This document shows positions 58,675 to 64,000 of a stretch of DNA of 64,000 nucleotides, in pieces. The position numbers and the translations under genes were made by a program. The notes under the pieces are model-generated. The model did not search any database. It was not told the DNA's origin and saw only the letters and a program-made list of their open reading frames with translations. Source of the stretch: Brasenia schreberi (Eukaryota; Streptophyta; Magnoliopsida; Nymphaeales; Cabombaceae); NCBI GenBank assembly GCA_036023115.1, contig JAYKKT010000089.1:8581001-8645000 (forward strand), read 5' to 3'. The stretch's first letter is position 1, and the number at the start of each line of letters is the position of its first letter.

Positions 58675-58990
58675 TAAACATGGCCAGTTCTAAGTATCCC
58701 AAATCACCGGTGGTTTGAATGTACAAGTTTTACTTCACTTGAAACCATGATCTGTGACTGAATCGGGTTCCGTTTAAGGTTTGTAACCACCGATTTCAGT
58801 TATGATTCCGGATTGAACCAAAAACTGAGAAAAGAAAAGAAGTAAAGAAAAATTTGAAGAAAAAAGAGACCTTAGAAGATTGGACTAGAATGGACGGTTT
58901 CATTACCAGTTCCGAGTCCATAGGATTCCGTTATAATTTTGGGTCCAGTTAGATTCTTCTGGTTTTGGCTGGTTTAGGTTCTGGTCCAAT
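58675..58990. repeat. MITE-family sequence
   Basis: Begins aacatggccagttctaag, as other family members; the interior has ggttccg/ccagttccg words. The right terminus is decayed. Confidence 0.45.
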
Positions 58991-59404
58991 TTCAAAAGTA
59001 TTAACCAAAAGCTTGTCCAAAAGAATTAGGCTTGTGTTAGTGGCCAATTTGCTTAGATCTACTAGTGTGTCCTAACTTCAAAAACTTTAGTACATATAAT
59101 TTTATCATTATATTAGAAAAGCATAATACTTATATAATATTATTCGATGAGATCCCCAAGTATAACTTGCTTCCTTTTACATATTTGTATACATGGAACC
59201 GAGCTTTTTTATGCAGCACGGATGCATGTCCACCACTATTCATCATGAAATCTTTGGAAGTGAGTGTCCATCTCGTGATACATCAATATTGTGATGAATG
59301 GTTTATTTGTTGCAAGAGAATTTCTACCATGCGTAATGCTTCATATTAAATGACTCCATTTATATACATTGCCAACACGTACTCTCTCTCTCTCTCTCTC
59401 TCCA

Positions 59405-59660
59405 AACTGATTCAGTGGTTTCACCTGAAACCAAACCAGGCCAAAAATCAATGGTTCCAGAACTGGGAACCATTTGGTTCGGTTTCAACAGGATCAAAAT
59501 TCAACGAGTGGTTTTAAACCACCAGTTCCAGTATTTTTCTAATTTTCTTTAAAATTTTAAATACTATTTGCCGATTCCAAATGGTTTTATACTCAAATGA
59601 AAACTGACGCAAAGCCTAAAGTTCCAAGTTCTGAGAAAACCAGAACTGATCATGTCTATA
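59405..59660. repeat. MITE-family sequence, right half
   Basis: Rich in ggtttca/ggttcca words and ends aaaaccagaactgatcatgtc, the family's right terminus. It merges into the tandem array that follows. Confidence 0.5.
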
Positions 59661-59977
59661 TATACATACACAAACACATGCATATATCTTCTCCTTTTAC
59701 TCAAGTTACTTAGAACCGGCCAAATGGTTCTATGCTCAAATGAAAACTGATTCAAAACCGACAGTTCTAAGTTTTGAGAAAACCGAAACTGATCATGTCT
59801 ATATACATATATAAACACATGAATATATCTTCTCCTTTTACTCGAGTTATCAGGAACCGATCGCGTCTATATACATATGTATGCATACACGTATATCTTC
59901 TCCTTTTTTACCCAAGTGAATCGGATCGGCCATATCTAAATGCATGTACATAAACATATATCTTCTCTTTTTACCCA
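59578..59977. repeat. Decaying tandem array derived from a MITE right end
   Basis: Units of about 140 bp start ccaaatggttttatactc (59578) and ccaaatggttctatgctc (59719), each running through a gatcatgtctata block to atatcttctccttttactc. Two shorter units follow: aaccgatcgcgtctatatac...tcttctcctttttt (59855-59916) and ggccatatctaaatgcat...tcttctctttttaccc (59929-59977). Confidence 0.82.
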
Positions 59978-60446
59978 ATTTGTAAGTCTTTAATTAAATA
60001 AAATGATTTATTCTAACAAATAAAATATCAACAATAAGAGGATTTAATTTCACCCGGTAATGTGGCACCCCCATTATTACGGTGAAAAGAGCAAATCAGC
60101 CCCCATTCATCAACCCTATATTCGGCACATGCCAGCAGCACATCTCACTTGATGGGAGTGTGCGTAGGGCTCCCAAACTCGCAGATCCCAAGTGAGATGG
60201 CACGGCTGCCAAAGCAAGATGTGAGGCTGAGACTGGCTATAACTGGCAACTAGCTATATAAAATTCTATTCAATAAATATAGTACTAGTTGGAGGGTGGA
60301 GCACCATGTGATGACTGAGAATTTATATATTGTATAAGTGATTGAACATGTCAACTCCCACCACAGACCATCTAGTGGAGTCGGTTGCACATCGTACTTA
60401 CTCGTGCTCATCTATTGATTTACACCTCTTCACTCATATTCATTGC

Positions 60447-60461
60447 TTTCGAATAGATGAT
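60447..60461. repeat. Target-site duplication, left copy, of LINE copy 2
   Basis: TTTCGAATAGATGAT recurs exactly at 63707-63721. Confidence 0.93.
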
Positions 60462-61473
60462 TCAACAACAATAACTACAACAACTAAGGCTTTTCTCATA
60501 CTAGACGGGGTCGGCTACATGGATTCCTTATTTCCACGTATCCCTATCGTGTGCTATGTTTGCAGTTAACTCACAATAAGGTAGATCATTCTTTATTGTT
60601 TCTTTCCAACACTTTTGTAGTCGTTCTCTACTACTTTTAATACTTTCGAAATTTAGTTTTTCGTACCTTTTTATAGGTTCTTCTTTTAATCTTCTTTCTA
60701 TATGTCCAAACCATCTTAAACGATATTCTCATATTTTATTCTTTATTGGTGTCACTCCTAATTTATTTCTAATAACCTCTTTATGTATACGATTTTTTCT
60801 TATATGGCCACTCATCAATCTCAACATCTTAATTTCTGTCACAGACATCTTTTGTACATGTTGATGATTAACTGCTCAATACTCAGAACCATAAAACATA
60901 ACAGGTCTAATTGTTGCTCTATAAAATTTACTTTTTAACTTTAATGATATCTTTTTATCACAAAGAATACATGATGGCTTCTCTTCATTTTAACCAGCCA
61001 ACATTAATCTTATATGTAACATCTCCATCAAATCTTCCATCACTTTAGAAAATTGACCGTACGTATTTAAAACTTTCCTTTTGGAGATGCAATGTGTGTC
61101 AATTTTAATTTCTATTTCCTTTAAAATAATCAAATGATCAAACTTACATTCCATATATTATGCTTTATTCTACTAAGTCGGAGGCCTTTGCTTTCTAATG
61201 TTTCTCTCTATACTTTTTCCTTGAACTCCACTAATACAATGTCATATGCAAATAACATACACCAAGGTACTTCATCTTGAATATGTTTTGTTAACTCATC
61301 AATCACCATTATAAATAAGTATGAACTTAAAGTTGATCCTTAATGTAACCCAATATTAATTTCAAAGAAGTTCGTCATTCCTTTATGAGTCCTCACACAT
61401 GTTTTTGCACCATCATACATGTCTCTAATAAGGTTAATGTATATCAATGAATACCCCTTTTTACCAAAGTTCT

Positions 61474-61671
61474 CTAAAGAACCTCTCTCGATACCCTATC
61501 ATAAGCTTTTTCTAGATTAATAAATATCATGTAAAGGTCTTTCTTTTTTCTTCTAAAATATTTCATAAGACGTCTCAAAAGGTGAATCGCTTCAACAGTA
61601 GATATGCCTGGCATGAATCTAAATTGGTTCTTTGTTGTACTTGATATTTGTCTTAACCTACGTTCGATCAT
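61474..61671 (-). pseudogene. LINE copy 2 reverse transcriptase fragment
   Basis: Reads [20 protein letters not shown] and [16 protein letters not shown]; the usual motif A Asp is Asn here (FINLEKAYD against FIDLEKAYD). Further RT sequence at 61220-61470 is out of frame. The RT of this copy is dead. Confidence 0.8.
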
Positions 61672-62664
61672 TCTTTCTCATAATTTCATAGTATGGCTCA
61701 TTAACTTGATACCTCGATAATTCACACAATTTTGAATGTCTTCCTTGTTCTTATATATGGGTATAAGTGTACTTCTCTCCATTCATCGAGCATCTTTTGG
61801 TTTTTCCATATTTCATTAAATAGTCTTGTGAGCCAAGTAATTCATTTTTCTCTTAGTATTTTCCAAACTTCTATATGAATATTATCTGGTCCTACCGATT
61901 TACCATCATTCATATGTTTAAGAGCCTCTTTGACTTCATTCTTTTAAACACGTTGATAGAAATTATGGTTTATATACCTTTTTTATTTGGCTAACTCTCC
62001 TAAGCTAATGCTAACATCTTTATTTTCATTAAAAAGCTTATAAAAATAGTTTTTTCATCTATTTCTAATATCATCATTTGCCACTAGAATTTTTTCATCC
62101 TCATCCTTGCATCTAACATAATTAAGATCTTTAGTTTTTTTATTTCTAGCCCTAGCTATCCTAAAAATATCTTTTTCACCCTCTTTTGAGTTGAGTTTTT
62201 TATATAAATCCTCTCAAATTTTAGCTTTTGCTTCACTCACGGCCTTTTTTGCTTCTTCTTTTGCTTTCTTATAAGCCTATAAAGTTTCACTAGTTTTCTT
62301 AGCATAATGTAATTTGTAGCATACCCTCTTTGTCTTGATTTTATTTTGCACCACTTCACTAAACTACCAAGCTTCTTTTTATGCGGGTACACCTAACACA
62401 TCTTTCGCCACTTTCCTAATATGTATAGCGATATTGTTCCACATATCACAAGGTGTACCAACATAATTTCAAACATCTCCTTGAAGGACTTTCTGTTTAA
62501 ATATATTTTCTTTCTCGCTTTTGAGGTTCCACCATTTAGTCTGAATAGCTCGATGCACTCTTTTCTTCTTTGTCCATTTTCTTATTTGTAAATTCATAAC
62601 TAAAAGTCAATGTTGGGTGGTTAAGCTTTCTCTTGAAATTACCTTGCAATATTTACAACACGCT

Positions 62665-63477
62665 CTATCTTTTTTTTCTACAAATAAAGTAATCAATTTG
62701 TGTTTGTGATAAGCCACTCTTATAAGTAATTAAATGTTCATCTCGTTTTTTGAAGATTGTATTGACTATAAAGAGATCAAATGCCACAGAAAAATTTAAA
62801 ATCTCCCTACCTTCCTCATTTATATCCCCAAAACCAAAGTTTCCATGAATATGTTGATATCCTAATGCTTCTTTACCAACATGTCCATTTAAGTCTCCTC
62901 CTAAATAAATCATTTCTCTTTGTGGAATCCTTTGAATCACCTTATCTAACTCTTCCCAAAAAGCAGTCTTTATACTATCTTCTAGTCCTACTTGGGGTGT
63001 GTAAGCACAAACTATATTCAAAACCTCTGTTCCTAACACTAATTTCAATGTCATGATTCGGTCATCATATCGTTATATGTCTCCTACACTATCCTTTAAA
63101 TCTTTATTTATGATAATACCAACTCTGTTTCGAGCCTTTTCTTTACCTGAGTACCATAATTTAAAACTTGTATCCTCTATCTTCTTTGCTTTTTCTCGAA
63201 CCCATTTTGTATCTTGTAAACATAGAATATGAATCTGTTTCCGAATCATAGTATCTACCACCTCCGTTAGCTTATCGAATAATGTTCCAATATTCCAAGA
63301 ACCAATACAAATCTTATTATCTAGGACTAGCTTCCTTACTCCCCGCATCCGTCTATATTCAAAATGCGGAGACCCTCTCTGAAAGTTATTCACTACATTT
63401 GGGCGGCAATGTAGCGGGACTAACTTCTTTACCCACACTCGTTCATGATGTGGGAACCCTCTCTGCAATTGATTCAT
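62665..63477 (-). pseudogene. LINE copy 2 N-terminal region and EEP endonuclease
   Basis: 63073-63477 has QLQRGFPHHERVWVKKLV and NVVNNFQRGSPHFEYRR (two repeat units), then IGSWNIGTLFDKL and LCLQDTKW. The catalytic-region Glu of the ETK motif seen in copy 1 is Asp here. After a break at 63060 the domain resumes at 63054 (NIVCAYTPQVG, YLGGDLNGHVGKEALG, TQIDYFICRK) to 62665. This is the best-preserved endonuclease in the window. Confidence 0.85.
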
Positions 63478-63706
63478 TACATTCGGGCGAAAATATAGTG
63501 ACCCTTGCTTACTTATTACTGCATTCGAGCTCTACAGCACGTCGCTGAGCGTTGACGCCCCAAAGCAATGCTCATAATTTTTGTAATCTATGTTATAAAA
63601 ATCCGACGAAGTTTTACACTGACTGTCGTAAGCCTAACACAACCCTCCTCCTTTATCTGGGCTTGGGACCGGCAATGCAAGGGTGATTCCTTACATGAGC
63701 AGAGTT

Positions 63707-63721
63707 TTTCGAATAGATGAT
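63707..63721. repeat. Target-site duplication, right copy, of LINE copy 2
   Basis: Exact match to 60447-60461. Confidence 0.93.
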
Positions 63722-64000
63722 AATAATTGTAAAATTTTTAAGAAACTTTAGAAAACTACTAAGATATGTTTCATGCTATAAAAAACAAACAATAAGTTAA
63801 CAAGAGTAATCACTTCTCTCTCTTTATTTTTGAATTACATGAGTGTAATTTTAATATTTGTAAAGAGCTTTGAGAAAGTATAATGATATTTGTATTGCAT
63901 AATATATTTTTGTAGATATATAGAGAGAGAGTGATTGGATCTCTTTCACTATGTCTGCTTATTGTTTTTGGATGAGTAATTTCAAAAGTTTTAATGAACT
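63722..64000. other. AT-rich window end, no gene seen
   Basis: No feature recognised apart from a short GA repeat (63921-63931). Confidence 0.5.

Larger units (their letters stand above)
60462..63706 (-). mobile_element. Full-length RTE-type LINE retrotransposon (copy 2)
   Basis: A 3.25-kb element, same family and orientation as copy 1, bounded by a 15-bp perfect target-site duplication. Its tail on the plus strand is caacaacaataactacaaca (60463-60482). The 5' end, acccttgcattgccggtccc-type leader on the minus strand, matches copy 1, so both are full length. It keeps a readable N-terminal region (63073-63477) and most of the endonuclease (62665-63054). The RT and C-terminal parts are more decayed, with frame breaks about every 200 bp. 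It is probably older than copy 1 in its 3' half. Confidence 0.92.

Overview
This window is nuclear DNA of a flowering plant. The evidence is intron-rich genes with GT-AG junctions and plant-only families (a DREPP/PCaP-type membrane protein, a PLS-DYW pentatricopeptide gene), Copia LTR pieces, an RTE-type LINE family with (TTG)n tails, tRNA-type SINEs, MITEs and many long CT/GA/TA microsatellites. The species cannot be read from the sequence. No bacterial, organellar or viral backbone is seen.

Layout: 1-10.1 kb is a nest of retroelements. It holds a full-length RTE LINE (46-3348, minus) with a perfect 18-bp target-site duplication, an RNase H remnant of another LINE class, and a second LINE insertion (4888-10091, plus) that carries a Copia fragment, a solo LTR and two extra tandem LINE 3' ends inside one 17-bp duplication. 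10.1-15.4 kb is intergenic with microsatellites and a SINE. 15.6-23.8 kb is a complete NADP-dependent isocitrate dehydrogenase gene (15 coding exons, 412 codons); its sixth intron carries an antisense 5'-truncated LINE. 23.8-27.5 kb is intergenic with SINEs and a MITE flanked by an 11-bp duplication. 27.5-30.2 kb is a frameshifted PLS-DYW PPR pseudogene (minus). 30.3-40.5 kb is mostly repeats, with a hairpin-forming sequence, a complex TA/CATA microsatellite and one possible first exon with a promoter (37.7-38.1 kb, minus). 40.55-42.43 kb is a four-exon DREPP/PCaP1-like gene. 42.8-55 kb is repeat-rich, with a 43-nt perfect alternating purine-pyrimidine tract and a 615-bp long inverted repeat. 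55.37-55.86 kb is a small intronless plant gene with a Cys-rich hydrophobic segment (minus). 60.46-63.71 kb is a second full-length RTE LINE (minus) with a 15-bp duplication.

The three intact genes (isocitrate dehydrogenase, DREPP/PCaP and the Cys-rich protein) have no evident functional link; the window looks like ordinary plant gene islands in repeat DNA. The most informative features are the LINE insertion structures, which include candidate template jumping, and the long hairpin locus at 53.3-53.9 kb. The LINE family also has an internally duplicated N-terminal segment ahead of its endonuclease. No clearly new multi-gene system was found.
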